A stretch of DNA of 62,790 bases from Reyranella sp. (GCA_019750135.1 JAIEOV010000042.1:1-62790), one strand, 5' to 3'; shown: positions 49,818 to 58,566, counted from the first letter of the stretch. Program-made: numbers and translations. Notes: a model not told the origin generated them from the letters alone.

Positions 49818-51614
49818 GTGGCCTTGAGTTCCGATCCGATCGAGCTGGAGCTGTTCAAGAACGCGATCTTCTCGATCGCCGACGAGATGGCGCTGACGGT
49901 GTTCCGCACCACCTACTCCGGCGTCCTCAAGGACAACATGGACTATTCGACGGGCTTCGCCGATGCCGACGGCAAGCTCGCGGCGCAGGGCCTGACCTTG
50001 CCCGGCCATCTCGGCTCGGTGCCGACAGCCATGGACGCCATCATGCGCCACTTCAAGGACGACATGGCGCCGGGCGACGTCTTCATCATGAACGACCCGT
50101 TCGACGGCGGCATGCACCTGCCCGATATCTTCGTCTTCAAGCCGCTCTATCACGAGGGCGAGCGGCTGGCCTTCGCCTGCACCGTCTGCCACCACATCGA
50201 CGTCGGCGGCCGCGTCGCGGGCTCCAACGCCTCGGACTCGACCGAGATCTACGCCGAGGGCCTGCGCATCGCGCCGATGAAGCTCTATGAGGCCGGCAAG
50301 CTCAACAAGACCATCATGACGTTCATCGAGAAGAACGTCCGCCTGCCGGTCCAGCTGTTCGGGGACCTGCGCGCCCAGCTCGCTGCCTGTCACATCGGCG
50401 AGACGCAATTCGCCGAGATCGTGGCGCGCTACGGCGCCGACAAGACCAGGTTCTACCTCAAGGAGGTCATCGACTACGCCGAGCGGCTGACGCGAGCGGC
50501 GCTGGAGAAGTTGCCCGACGGCGAATGGAGCTTCGAGGACTGGATCGACGACGACGGCGTCGACTACGGCAAGCCGATCCGGCTGTTCGTCACCGTCCGC
50601 AAGACGGGCGGTCACATGGTGGTCGACTGGACCGGCACCAATCCGCAGGTCAAGGGCGCCATCAACAACACCCTCTCCTTCACCAAGGCGGCCTCCTACA
50701 CCGGCGTGCGCTCGGTGCTGCCGCCCGGCATTCCCAACAACGAAGGCGTGTTCCGCGCCATCGAGGTCATCTGCCCGCCTGGCACCGTGGGCAACGGCGT
50801 GCTGCCGGCAGCCTGCGCGGCGCGCGGCCTGACCGGCTTCCGCATGGTCGACTGCATGTTCGGCGCGCTCGCCATGATGCTGCCCGACAAGGTCAAGGCG
50901 GCGGGCGACGGCGGCAACACCGGCATCTCGATCGGCGGCTACGATGCCGAGCGCAAGCCGTTCGTCTATGTCGACTTCACCTGCGGCGCCTGGGGCGCCC
51001 GGCCGTGGGCCGACGGGCTCGACGGCAACTCGCACATGTTCGCCAACATGGCGTCGCACTCGATCGAGGTCACCGAGGCCGAGCAGCCGATGCAGCTTCT
51101 CGCCTACGAGTTCGAGGCCGACCGCGCCGGCGCCGGCAAGTATCGCGGCGGCGTGCCGTTCCGGCGCGACTACCGGTTCCTGGAGGACGAAGGCATGCTG
51201 CAGGTCCGCTCGGACCGGCGCGACCATCGGCCGTTCGGGCTCTACGGCGGCAGTCCCGGTGCGCCGTCGGAGAATTACATGAACCCCGACGGCGAGAACC
51301 GCCTGTTGCCGTCCAAGCTCACCATGACCATCCGGAAGGGCGAGGTGTTCCGCCATGTCCTGGCGGGTGCCGGCGGCTGGGGCGATCCGCTGGAGCGCGA
51401 TCCGGCCGCGGTGCTGCGCGATGTCAGGAACGAGCTCTTGTCGCCGCAAAAGGCCCTCGCCGATTACGGCGTGGTCGTCGACACGGCGACCTGGACGGTC
51501 GATGCCGCGGCAACGGCGCGACGACGCGACGACATCCGCCGGGCGCGCGGGTGGACCGAGACGCCCAAGGTCCAGTGGGACGAGCCCGAACTGCTGCGCC
51601 GCGCCGCCGAATAA
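49818..51614 (+). CDS. hyuB: Hydantoinase B/oxoprolinase-family subunit (HyuB)
   Basis: A subunit of 598 residues from a GTG at 49818 with AGGGGAG upstream. It begins ALSSDPIELELFKNAIFSIADEM, the hydantoinase B start, and continues with FRTTYSGVLKDNMDYSTGF, GDVFIMNDPFDGGMHLPDI and HIDVGGRVAGSNASDSTEIY, then GDGGNTGISIGGYD. HyuA/HyuB pairs use ATP to open cyclic amides (N-methylhydantoin, 5-oxoproline) or to carboxylate ketones. The order here is B then A, 3 bp apart. The exact substrate cannot be read from the sequence. Confidence 0.92.
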   Translation: MALSSDPIELELFKNAIFSIADEMALTVFRTTYSGVLKDNMDYSTGFADADGKLAAQGLTLPGHLGSVPTAMDAIMRHFKDDMAPGDVFIMNDPFDGGMHLPDIFVFKPLYHEGERLAFACTVCHHIDVGGRVAGSNASDSTEIYAEGLRIAPMKLYEAGKLNKTIMTFIEKNVRLPVQLFGDLRAQLAACHIGETQFAEIVARYGADKTRFYLKEVIDYAERLTRAALEKLPDGEWSFEDWIDDDGVDYGKPIRLFVTVRKTGGHMVVDWTGTNPQVKGAINNTLSFTKAASYTGVRSVLPPGIPNNEGVFRAIEVICPPGTVGNGVLPAACAARGLTGFRMVDCMFGALAMMLPDKVKAAGDGGNTGISIGGYDAERKPFVYVDFTCGAWGARPWADGLDGNSHMFANMASHSIEVTEAEQPMQLLAYEFEADRAGAGKYRGGVPFRRDYRFLEDEGMLQVRSDRRDHRPFGLYGGSPGAPSENYMNPDGENRLLPSKLTMTIRKGEVFRHVLAGAGGWGDPLERDPAAVLRDVRNELLSPQKALADYGVVVDTATWTVDAAATARRRDDIRRARGWTETPKVQWDEPELLRRAAE

Positions 51615-51617
51615 GCC

Positions 51618-53705
51618 ATGCCTGTCACCTATCGCGCCGGTGTCGATATCGGCGGCACCTTCACGGACATCGTGCTGCTGGGCTCCGACGCCACCGTCCA
51701 CACCAAGAAGATCTCGTCCAGCGTCGGCAACTACGCCCAGGCGATCGTCGACGGGCTGAGCGAGGTCTTTGGCGAGACCGGCCTTTCGGGCGCCGTCATC
51801 GACGAGATCCGCCACGGCACCACCGTCGCCTCCAATGCCATCCTCGAGCACAAGGGTGCCCGCGTCGGCCTCATCACCACCAAGGGTTTCCGCGACGTGC
51901 TGGAGATCCGCACGCTCCGTATGCCCAAGCTCTACGACATCGGCTGGACCAAGCCGGAGCCGCTGGTCGAGCGCTACCTGCGCAAGGTGGTCGACGAGCG
52001 CATCGACCATCGCGGCCACGTCGAGCGCGCCCTCGATCCGGCCGACGCCGAACGCGCCGTCGACGCGCTGCTGGCCGAGAAGGTCGAGGCGATCGCGGTC
52101 TGTTTGCTCAACTCCTTCGCCAATCCCGTCCACGAGGCGATGCTGAAGGACGTGATCGAGCGCAAGGCCCCTCGCCTGCCCAGAAGCCTTTCGTTCGAGG
52201 TCCTGCCGGAGATCAAGGAGTACGAGCGCACCTCGACGACGGTGATCAACGCCTATGTCATGCCGATCGTCGCCACGTACCTCCGGGCGCTGCGCAAGGG
52301 GCTCGACGCCGGCGGCATCCCGGCGCGCCTGCTGCTGATGCAGTCGAACGGCGGCCTGACCACGGACGCCGCCGCGGCCGAGCGGCCGATGAACATCATC
52401 GAATCCGGGCCGGCCGGCGGCGTGGTCGGCGCGCAGGCGTTGGCTCGCGCCAAGTCGCTCGACCGGATCATCACCTTCGACATGGGCGGCACCACCGCCA
52501 AGGCTTCGATGGTCGAGCATGGCGAGGTGGCGCGCGCCCAGGAATATGCCGTGGGCGCCGGCATCATGATCGGGTCGCGCCTGCTGACGGGCGCGGGCTA
52601 CACGCTGAAGGTGCCGGCGATCGACCTCGCCGAGGTCGGCGCCGGCGGCGGCTCGCATGTGTGGATCGACGGCGGCGGCGCCCTGCAGGCCGGCCCCGAG
52701 AGCGCCGGCGCCTCGCCCGGCCCGGTCTGCTACGACCAGGGCGGCACGGTGCCGACCATCACCGACGCCAATGTGCTGCTGGGCTACATCAATCCCGGGC
52801 ACTTGGTGGGCGGGGCGCTGAAGCTCAATGCCGACAAGGCGCGTGCAGCCTTCGAGGAGAAGATCGCCAGGCCGCTCGGCATGCCGCTCGAGCGCGCGGC
52901 CTACGGCGCGCACCTGATCGTGGCCTCCAACATGATCCGCGCCATCAAGGCGGTATCGACCGAGCGCGGCCGCGATCCACGCGACTTCGCGCTGTTTGCC
53001 TTCGGCGGCAACGGGCCCTTGTTCGCCGCCGGCATGGCGGCGTCGCTCGGCATCAATCGCGTGGTCGTGCCGCCGTCGGCCGGGCTGTTCTCGTCGTTCG
53101 GCCTGCTCTATGCCGACGTCGAGCACCACTACGCCCGCACTTTCCGTCGCCTGCTGAGGCAGGCCGATCTCGGCGAGATCGGCACCGCCTGGGACGCGCT
53201 GGCGAAGCAGGCCAGCGACCAGCTCTCGGCCGAGGGCTTCACTGGCGCCAGCGCCCGCCTGCGCCGCTCGGCCGCCCTGCACTACAAGGGCCAGAGCTAC
53301 GAGCTCACCGTGCCCGTGCCCGACGGGCCGATCGACGCCCGCATGGCGACGCACCTGGAGCAGGCCTTCGCCGAGGAACACGAGCGCATGTACGGCCATC
53401 GCGCCGGGCCGGACGAGCCGGTCGAGCTGGTGGCCATCCAGCTCGTCGGCGCCGGCCTGCGCGAGGGTTCCAGTGTGCCGCAGAGCGTGGCGCCCAGTCG
53501 CCGCAACGGCGCCAAGCCGGCGTCGCGCCGGGCCTGGTTCGGCGACGAGCACGGCTGGCTGGAGACCCCGGTGCTGAGCCGCGCCGATCTCGACGGCGCG
53601 CGCAACGGTCCGCTGATCGTCGAGGAATACGATTCGACCTGCGTCGTCCCGCCCGGCGCCCGTGCCGAGCGCGACGTCGCGGGCAACATCGTGATCACTC
53701 TTTGA
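51618..53705 (+). CDS. hyuA: Hydantoinase A/oxoprolinase-family subunit (HyuA)
   Basis: The ATP-binding partner, 695 residues. The N-terminal RAGVDIGGTFTDIVLLGSDAT and RHGTTVASNAILEHKGARVGL, with ITTKGFRDVLEIR, are the ASKHA phosphate loops; the middle has MQSNGGLTTDAAAAERP and ESGPAGGVVGAQALA, then ITFDMGGTTAKASMVEHG. The C-terminal domain ends with EYDSTCVVPPGARAERDVAGNIVI, the family tail. It ends 1 bp before the convergent dctM stop. With hyuB it forms one enzyme. The pair most resembles N-methylhydantoinase/5-oxoprolinase-type proteins. Confidence 0.92.
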   Translation: MPVTYRAGVDIGGTFTDIVLLGSDATVHTKKISSSVGNYAQAIVDGLSEVFGETGLSGAVIDEIRHGTTVASNAILEHKGARVGLITTKGFRDVLEIRTLRMPKLYDIGWTKPEPLVERYLRKVVDERIDHRGHVERALDPADAERAVDALLAEKVEAIAVCLLNSFANPVHEAMLKDVIERKAPRLPRSLSFEVLPEIKEYERTSTTVINAYVMPIVATYLRALRKGLDAGGIPARLLLMQSNGGLTTDAAAAERPMNIIESGPAGGVVGAQALARAKSLDRIITFDMGGTTAKASMVEHGEVARAQEYAVGAGIMIGSRLLTGAGYTLKVPAIDLAEVGAGGGSHVWIDGGGALQAGPESAGASPGPVCYDQGGTVPTITDANVLLGYINPGHLVGGALKLNADKARAAFEEKIARPLGMPLERAAYGAHLIVASNMIRAIKAVSTERGRDPRDFALFAFGGNGPLFAAGMAASLGINRVVVPPSAGLFSSFGLLYADVEHHYARTFRRLLRQADLGEIGTAWDALAKQASDQLSAEGFTGASARLRRSAALHYKGQSYELTVPVPDGPIDARMATHLEQAFAEEHERMYGHRAGPDEPVELVAIQLVGAGLREGSSVPQSVAPSRRNGAKPASRRAWFGDEHGWLETPVLSRADLDGARNGPLIVEEYDSTCVVPPGARAERDVAGNIVITL

Positions 53706-53706
53706 G

Positions 53707-54993
53707 TTAGCCGAACCACCTCGGCAGCAGCATCACGATATCCGGCCACAGGCAGATCATCGCGATCATGACCAACAACGCCACGACGAACGGTGCCGAG
53801 CCGCGCTCGACGTCGGTCAGCCGGCCGCGGCCGCGGATGCCGTGGATGACGAACAGGTTGATGCCGAAGGGCGGCGAGATCATCGCCGTCTGGATCAGCA
53901 GCACGATCAGCACGCCGTACCACACCGGGTCGTAGCCCGCCTGCACGACCAGCGGCGTGGTGATGGGGATGGTCGAGATCATCATGGAAAGCTCTTCCAT
54001 GAAGGTGCCCAGCACCAGGTAGAGCACGATCACCGCCGACAGGACCTGGACCGGCGTCATCTGGTACTGGGTGATCAGCTTGCTGAGCTGCTGCGTCAGC
54101 CCGATCGTCTGGATGATGACGTTGAGGAAGAAGGCGCCGACCAGGATCGCCACCACCATGGCCGTGGTGCGTGTCGTCGCCTCACAGCAGTCGCGCAACA
54201 TCGCCCACGACAGCCTGCGGCGCCAGGCAGTGATGGCCAGTGCGCCGACGATGCCGACGGCCGCCGATTCGGTCGCTGTCGCGATCCCGAAGAAGATCGC
54301 GCCGATCACGATCAGCAGCAGCACCAGCGGGGGCAGCAGGTCGGGCAGCGTGCGCATCCGCTCGGGCCAGCTGGTCTCGACCTTGTGGCCGCCCCACTGG
54401 GGCCGCCACCAGCAGGCGATCAGCACGACCAGGCTGAACAGGACCGTCAGGATGAAGCCCGGGATGAAGCCGCCGAGATAGAGCTTGGGCACCGAAGTGT
54501 CGGTCATCACGCCGTAGATGATCATGTTGATTGACGGAGGGATCAGGATGCCGAGGGTGCCGCCGGCCGCCAGGGTGCCGAGGAACAGCGGCTCGTTGTA
54601 CTTGTTCTTCTCGATCTCGCCCATCGCCACCACGCCGATGGTGGCGGCCGTCGCGACGCTCGAGCCCGAGACCGAGCCGAACAGCGCGCACGAGCCGATG
54701 TTGGAATGCATCAGCCCGCCCGGCAGCCACGACAGCCACTGCGTCAGCGCGGCGTACATGCGCTCGGCGATGCCCGAGCGCAGCAGGATCTCGCCGAAGA
54801 GGATGTAGAACGGGATGGCGGTCAGGATGAAGTTGCTGGTGGTCGACCAGGTGAGCTCGCCCAGGATGCGCTGCATGGGCATCGACGAGTAGAGCTGGTT
54901 GAGCACCACGCCGGTCAGGCCCATGCCGGCGGCGACGGCGATCGAGCTGCCCAGGATGAACAGCAGGATGAAGAGCGAGACGGCCGCGGTCAT
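53707..54993 (-). CDS. dctM: TRAP transporter large permease DctM
   Basis: An inner-membrane permease of 428 residues with about twelve helices, the ion-coupled channel of a tripartite ATP-independent periplasmic transporter. Motifs: AIPFYILFGEILLRSGIAERM, GGLMHSNIGSCALFGSVSGSSVATAATIG, FLGTLAAGGTLGILIPPSINMIIYG and the closing SPPFGINLFVIHGI. It overlaps the dctQ stop by 4 bp (54990-54993). Confidence 0.95.
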   Translation of the reverse strand: MTAAVSLFILLFILGSSIAVAAGMGLTGVVLNQLYSSMPMQRILGELTWSTTSNFILTAIPFYILFGEILLRSGIAERMYAALTQWLSWLPGGLMHSNIGSCALFGSVSGSSVATAATIGVVAMGEIEKNKYNEPLFLGTLAAGGTLGILIPPSINMIIYGVMTDTSVPKLYLGGFIPGFILTVLFSLVVLIACWWRPQWGGHKVETSWPERMRTLPDLLPPLVLLLIVIGAIFFGIATATESAAVGIVGALAITAWRRRLSWAMLRDCCEATTRTTAMVVAILVGAFFLNVIIQTIGLTQQLSKLITQYQMTPVQVLSAVIVLYLVLGTFMEELSMMISTIPITTPLVVQAGYDPVWYGVLIVLLIQTAMISPPFGINLFVIHGIRGRGRLTDVERGSAPFVVALLVMIAMICLWPDIVMLLPRWFG

Positions 54994-55586
54994 TCCTTCT
55001 TCTCCTGCGCAAACGCGTGCTCGACGTTCAGGACCTCCTCCTGGGCCTCGTCGACCGCCGACTTCGAGCCGATCAGGGCGAACAGCGTCGGCAGATCACC
55101 GCGCAGCCACGCCGCCACGGCGCGCGCCAGCAGCAGCAGGGCGACCATCACGAAGAACACCAGGCCGGCGAACCACAGACCCTGCGGCACGACCAGCGGC
55201 GCCTCGATCTCCGACAACGAATGCGAGTTCGACTGCCAGGATTGCAGCACGACGCCCCAGGCGTACCATGCGACCAGGGCGATGAAGAAGGCGAACACCG
55301 CGAGGCTCACCAGGTCGAGGAACGCCCGGATGCCGGGCCGCACACGGACATAGACCGTGTCGATGCGGATGTGGGAGCGGTGGAACAGCGTCGCCGAGAA
55401 CCCCCAGGCGCTGGCGATCGCGAGCGCATAGCCCGACAGCTCGTCGGCGCCGCCCAGGGTCCAGGCGAACAGGTAACGCGTGGTGATGTCGATACAGACC
55501 AGCACCGACGCCACCAGCAGGAGCGCGCCACCCACGATCGCACCGACGCGGCTGATGCCCTCGGCTGCCGCCTGCAGTCGCTTCAT
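54990..55586 (-). CDS. dctQ: TRAP transporter small permease DctQ
   Basis: A four-helix inner-membrane protein of 198 residues from the ATG at 55586, beginning MKRLQAAAEGISRVGAIVGG. The family motifs are DITTRYLFAWTLGGADELSGYALAIASAWG and HIRIDTVYVRVRPG. The C-terminus is longer than usual and charged (VDEAQEEVLNVEHAFAQEKKE). It lies 8 bp after dctP. Its frame continues open upstream into dctP but without any similarity. Confidence 0.93.
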   Translation of the reverse strand: MKRLQAAAEGISRVGAIVGGALLLVASVLVCIDITTRYLFAWTLGGADELSGYALAIASAWGFSATLFHRSHIRIDTVYVRVRPGIRAFLDLVSLAVFAFFIALVAWYAWGVVLQSWQSNSHSLSEIEAPLVVPQGLWFAGLVFFVMVALLLLARAVAAWLRGDLPTLFALIGSKSAVDEAQEEVLNVEHAFAQEKKE

Positions 55587-55594
55587 GTGATGAC

Positions 55595-56656
55595 CTACGG
55601 CGTCGGAGCCTTGAGATCGAGCGCCTTGCCGACGGTCTCGTTCCACTCCTTGGTGCACTCGGCGCCGCAGCGCTTGGCCCAGCCGGCCAGCACCGCGCCT
55701 TCGACCAGCTTCTTGTGGGTCTCCATCTCCTCCGGCTTGACCGGCACGATGGTGGTCTTGGCGAGCTTGCCCATGGTGCAGGGCTGCTGGCCGAGGTTGC
55801 AGTTCTCGGCCTCCGACGTGGTCGTCTTGATGGTCGCCCACATCTTGTCCTCGTAGGCCTTGAACTGATCGAGGAGGAAGGCCTGGACCTTGGGGTCGAG
55901 CCGCTTCCAGCTGTCCATGTTCACCGCCAGCACGTTGATGCTCCAGCCGAGCGACATTGGATAGATCGACTTGGTGACCTCGGCCCAGCCCGCGGTGTTG
56001 CCCGACAGGCTGCCGGTGACGCCGCAGTCCACGACGCCGGCCGACAATGCCGGCACGACCTCGGCGAAGGCCATGCTGACCGAGGTGCCGCCCACGCCGG
56101 CCAGGAAGTCGCGCATGGTGTTGTTGAAGACGCGGATCTTCTTGCCTTTGAAAGCGCCGAGCCCGCTCACGACGTCGCGGCACCAGAAGACCTGGGGCGT
56201 GTTGCCGCCGAAGGCTAAAAGCTTGGCGTTCCAGTTCTTCTGCATCTGGCGATCGATCACCGCGCGATAGGCATTGCAGGCGGCGCGGGCCTTGTCAGGA
56301 TCGAGGGTGAGGCCGGCGAGGTCGCAGGCCTCGAAGCGCGGGTCATCGCCGGCCATCTTGGAGATGTCCATGGCGGCGAAGTCCATGACGCCGAGCTTGA
56401 GCAGCCGCAGCATGGTCTTGTCGTCGATGCTCATCTGGTCGAGCGGCGTGATGTCGGCCGTGATCGCGCCTTTGGACGCTTCGGGAATGGTCTTGCGCCA
56501 GAACGGCAGCTCGTCGTGGATCGAAACCGGCGTCGGGCTGTTGAGACCGATCACCTTGAACTGAGTCTTGGGCAGATCCTGCGCTGCGGCGCTCCCAATG
56601 GCGCCCGACGCGACCGCAGCCGCCAGCGCCAACCCCACTATCATCCGGTTCAGCAT
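55595..56656 (-). CDS. dctP: TRAP transporter substrate-binding protein DctP
   Basis: A periplasmic binding protein of 353 residues. The ATG at 56656 has GGAGGGG upstream; the signal peptide MLNRMIVGLALAAAVASGAI ends SAAAQD. The mature part carries FNNTMRDFLAGVGGTSVSMAFAEVVPALSAGVVDCGVTG, the DctP signature whose Arg usually binds a carboxylate group, then LGWSINVLAVNMDSWKRLDP. Four cysteines near the C-terminal part (NCNLGQQPC, RCGAEC) may form disulfides. The substrate is probably an organic acid. The gene is divergent from the GlcG-like gene. Confidence 0.94.
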   Translation of the reverse strand: MLNRMIVGLALAAAVASGAIGSAAAQDLPKTQFKVIGLNSPTPVSIHDELPFWRKTIPEASKGAITADITPLDQMSIDDKTMLRLLKLGVMDFAAMDISKMAGDDPRFEACDLAGLTLDPDKARAACNAYRAVIDRQMQKNWNAKLLAFGGNTPQVFWCRDVVSGLGAFKGKKIRVFNNTMRDFLAGVGGTSVSMAFAEVVPALSAGVVDCGVTGSLSGNTAGWAEVTKSIYPMSLGWSINVLAVNMDSWKRLDPKVQAFLLDQFKAYEDKMWATIKTTTSEAENCNLGQQPCTMGKLAKTTIVPVKPEEMETHKKLVEGAVLAGWAKRCGAECTKEWNETVGKALDLKAPTP

Positions 56657-56760
56657 GTGCCCCCTCCTCTTCCCCGTTTGCTGTCTCGAATTTCAGCAAA
56701 ATGCATGCCACGCGAATTTGTGCTCAACTCGCTGCAACACGTACTGGAACGGAACGCACC

Positions 56761-57186
56761 ATGCCCGACCTGACCCTGGCCCAGGCCAACAAGATCATCG
56801 ACGTGGCTCTCGCCAAGGCGCGCGAGATGAAGATCAAGCCACTCGCCGTCGCGGTGCTCGACCAGTCGGGCAATGTGAGGTCGCTGCAGCGCGAAGACGG
56901 TGCCAGCATGTTCCGCTGCGACGTCGCCATTGGCAAGGCATACGCCTCGGTCGGTATGGGCGTGGCGAGCCGTACGCTGCTGTCCCGCGCCAAGGAGAAC
57001 CCGCAGTTCTTCGGCGCGCTCGCGGCGACGGCGCAGGGCAAGTTCCTGCCGCAGACCGGTGCGGTGGTGATCAAGGACAAGGACGGCAACGTGCTGGGCG
57101 CCGCGGGTGCGAGCGGCGGCACGGGCGAGGAGGACGAGGCGGTGTGCATCGCCGGCGTCGAGGCGGCCGGGTTGGTGCACGGATAA
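56761..57186 (+). CDS. GlcG/HbpS-family protein
   Basis: A protein of 141 residues. It starts MPDLTLAQANKIIDVALAKA and has PLAVAVLDQSGNVRSLQREDGA, AIGKAYASVGMG and NVLGAAGASGGTGEEDEAVCIAGVEAAGL, the full GlcG/HbpS (DUF336) pattern. Members bind heme or cobalamin, or assist glycolate and other catabolic loci without a fixed function. The ATG at 56761 gives the family start. It is 104 bp from the divergent dctP and convergent with clpS over a large palindrome. Confidence 0.92.
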   Translation: MPDLTLAQANKIIDVALAKAREMKIKPLAVAVLDQSGNVRSLQREDGASMFRCDVAIGKAYASVGMGVASRTLLSRAKENPQFFGALAATAQGKFLPQTGAVVIKDKDGNVLGAAGASGGTGEEDEAVCIAGVEAAGLVHG

Positions 57187-57189
57187 CTT

Positions 57190-57261
57190 CTTGCCGGACC
57201 GCGGGCCTCCAGGCCCGCCTCATGATTCATGAGCGGGCCTGGAGGCCCGCGGTCCGGCAAG
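57190..57261. repeat. REPIN-like long palindrome
   Basis: Two 29-base arms (57190-57218 and 57233-57261) are exact reverse complements around a 14-base centre that is itself palindromic (CTCATG-ATT-CATGAG). Each arm also folds alone (GCGGGCCT-CC-AGGCCCGC). It fills the gap between convergent genes and could end transcription both ways, but there is no U-tract. The arm unit CCGGACCGCG-GGCCTCC recurs in variant form at 60977-61127. Confidence 0.85.
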
Positions 57262-57262
57262 A

Positions 57263-57568
57263 TTACTCCTCCGGCTCGGTCGTGAATTCCAGCGGATGGC
57301 CGTTCTGGCGGCCGGCGTTGGTGCCTTCGGTCGCCTTGCTCTCGGCGATGTCGCGGGTGAAGGCGGCGACGACGCAGGCGCCGCGCTGGTGGGCCGTCAT
57401 CATGACGCGATGGGCCTGATCCTCGCTCATGTGGAACACCATCATCAACACCGCCGTCACGAACTCGCGGGGCGTGTAGTCGTCGTTGATCAGGATCACC
57501 TTGTAGAGGCGCGGCTGCTCGATCTTGGGCTTGGCAATGGTATCGGGCTTGACGTCGATATCGCTCAT
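57263..57568 (-). CDS. clpS: ATP-dependent Clp protease adaptor ClpS (second alphaproteobacterial type)
   Basis: A 101-residue adaptor that delivers N-degron proteins to ClpAP. The core is YKVILINDDYTPREFVTAVLMMVFHMSEDQAHRVMMTAHQRGACVVAAFTRDIAESK; the Asn-Asp-Asp and the conserved His of the N-degron pocket are present. The tail PLEFTTEPEE and the extended N-terminus rich in Lys and Pro resemble ClpS2 of Agrobacterium relatives (recall). It is not next to clpA, as the first ClpS usually is. The ATG at 57568 has GGAGA upstream. Confidence 0.93.
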   Translation of the reverse strand: MSDIDVKPDTIAKPKIEQPRLYKVILINDDYTPREFVTAVLMMVFHMSEDQAHRVMMTAHQRGACVVAAFTRDIAESKATEGTNAGRQNGHPLEFTTEPEE

Positions 57569-57650
57569 CGGCCGTCTCCTGGGTTCCTGTCACCAACCCA
57601 TAGATTGGCCCATCCGTATTGCGATGCAATAGCCCACGAGGCATCGCGGA

Positions 57651-57761
57651 TCAGCGCGGGATGAACGCGGGCCGCTCCAGCCAAGACATCGAATCATATG
57701 CCTTGGCAATCGCCTGCTCAGGCGTTTCAACAACACCACTGTCGAAGCAGATCGCCTTCAT
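57651..57761 (-). CDS. Possible small ORF (36 aa) behind a strong promoter
   Basis: From an ATG at 57761 with GGGAG 7 bases upstream, the frame encodes MKAICFDSGVVETPEQAIAK and 16 further residues, ending AFIPR. A 24-residue frame (57758-57832, MEGGESGCNACAVGLVWEYT, then GAPA) ends in an ATGA overlap with it. No family is recognised. It may be a real small protein, a leader, a decayed gene end, or chance within a small RNA. The rest of the 57569-57965 gap shows no other gene. Confidence 0.3.
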   Translation of the reverse strand: MKAICFDSGVVETPEQAIAKAYDSMSWLERPAFIPR

Positions 57762-57865
57762 GCAGGTGCTCCCGTGTACTCCCAGACGAGTCCAACAGCG
57801 CAGGCGTTACAGCCGCTCTCGCCGCCTTCCATTTGTTCAAAGGGGACGGCGCAGAAAGTCGTCCT

Positions 57866-57894
57866 ATAATAGAATCATAGTTATCACGTGTCAA
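57866..57894 (-). promoter_or_regulatory. Consensus sigma-70 promoter without a recognised gene
   Basis: On the minus strand, a perfect TTGACA (57894-57889), a 17-base spacer and TATTAT (57871-57866) form the best sigma-70 match I found in the window. Transcription would start near 57859 and run toward 57650 and clpS. An AT-rich stretch surrounds it. Confidence 0.7.
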
Positions 57895-57965
57895 TAACTA
57901 TATTTATCTTCCGCCCCGCATGCGGAACCGGCAACAGCCGCACATGAAGTACTCGGAATGCCTGC

Positions 57966-58565
57966 TCAGGCGGCCTGCCTGACCGCCGCCTTGAGGTCCT
58001 TCACCAGGGCCGCAAAGGCGGCATGGCGGGCCTTCTGGTCCGGCATGCGCAGGATCGACGAGGGATGGGTGGTCACCATGCCACGCTGGCCATCCTCCAG
58101 CTCGATCACCTTTCCCCGCTCGCGCGACAGCACGATCGGACGGCCGGCGAGCGCCACCGCCGCCGTGACGCCAAGCGCCAGGATGAGCTGCGGTTTCACC
58201 AGGGAGATTTCCTGGCGCAGCCAGACGCGGCAGACTTCCACCTCGTAGCGGTTGGGCCGCTTGTGCAGGCGCTTCTTGCCGCGCGGCTCGTTCTTGAAAT
58301 GCTTCACGGCATTGGTCAGCCAGACTTTCCTGCGATCGAGTCCGGCCTCGGCCATGGCGCGGTCGAGCACCTTGCCGGCCGGCCCGACGAACGGATGGCC
58401 GGCGAGGTCCTCCTGGTCGCCGGGCTGCTCGCCCACCAGCATGATGGCCGCCCGCGCCGGCCCCTCGCCGAACACGGTCTGGGTGGCGTTGCGATAGAGC
58501 GGGCAGAGCGTGCACGACGCCGCCTCCTTGGCGACGGTCTTGAGCAGCGTGGCGGTGGCGGGCAT
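57966..58565 (-). CDS. udgX: UdgX-like uracil-DNA glycosylase family protein
   Basis: A protein of 199 residues in the family 4/5-related uracil-DNA glycosylase group. Motif I GEQPGDQEDLAGHPFVGPAG (about residues 45-64) and motif II THPSSILR (about 166-173) are clear. The loop RGKKRLHKRP (residues 95-104) matches the UdgX-specific KRRIH loop, whose His attacks the abasic sugar and makes a lasting DNA link; here it reads KKRLH with His101. Cysteines at 18, 21 and 112 would hold an iron-sulfur cluster; no fourth cysteine is present. The next gene, 1 bp away, encodes a DUF72 protein. Confidence 0.87.
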   Translation of the reverse strand: MPATATLLKTVAKEAASCTLCPLYRNATQTVFGEGPARAAIMLVGEQPGDQEDLAGHPFVGPAGKVLDRAMAEAGLDRRKVWLTNAVKHFKNEPRGKKRLHKRPNRYEVEVCRVWLRQEISLVKPQLILALGVTAAVALAGRPIVLSRERGKVIELEDGQRGMVTTHPSSILRMPDQKARHAAFAALVKDLKAAVRQAA

Positions 58566-58566
58566 G

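Noticed and set aside
49470..53552. Very long open frame on the minus strand opposite hyuB-hyuA
   Set aside because: It mirrors the codon periodicity of the plus-strand genes, gives His/Arg/Asp-rich low-complexity sequence and has no family motif, whereas hyuA and hyuB have full motifs on the other strand.
57619..57897. 92-codon plus-strand frame between clpS and udgX
   Set aside because: No ribosome site, an arginine-rich low-complexity end, no recognisable family, and it runs against a strong minus-strand promoter.
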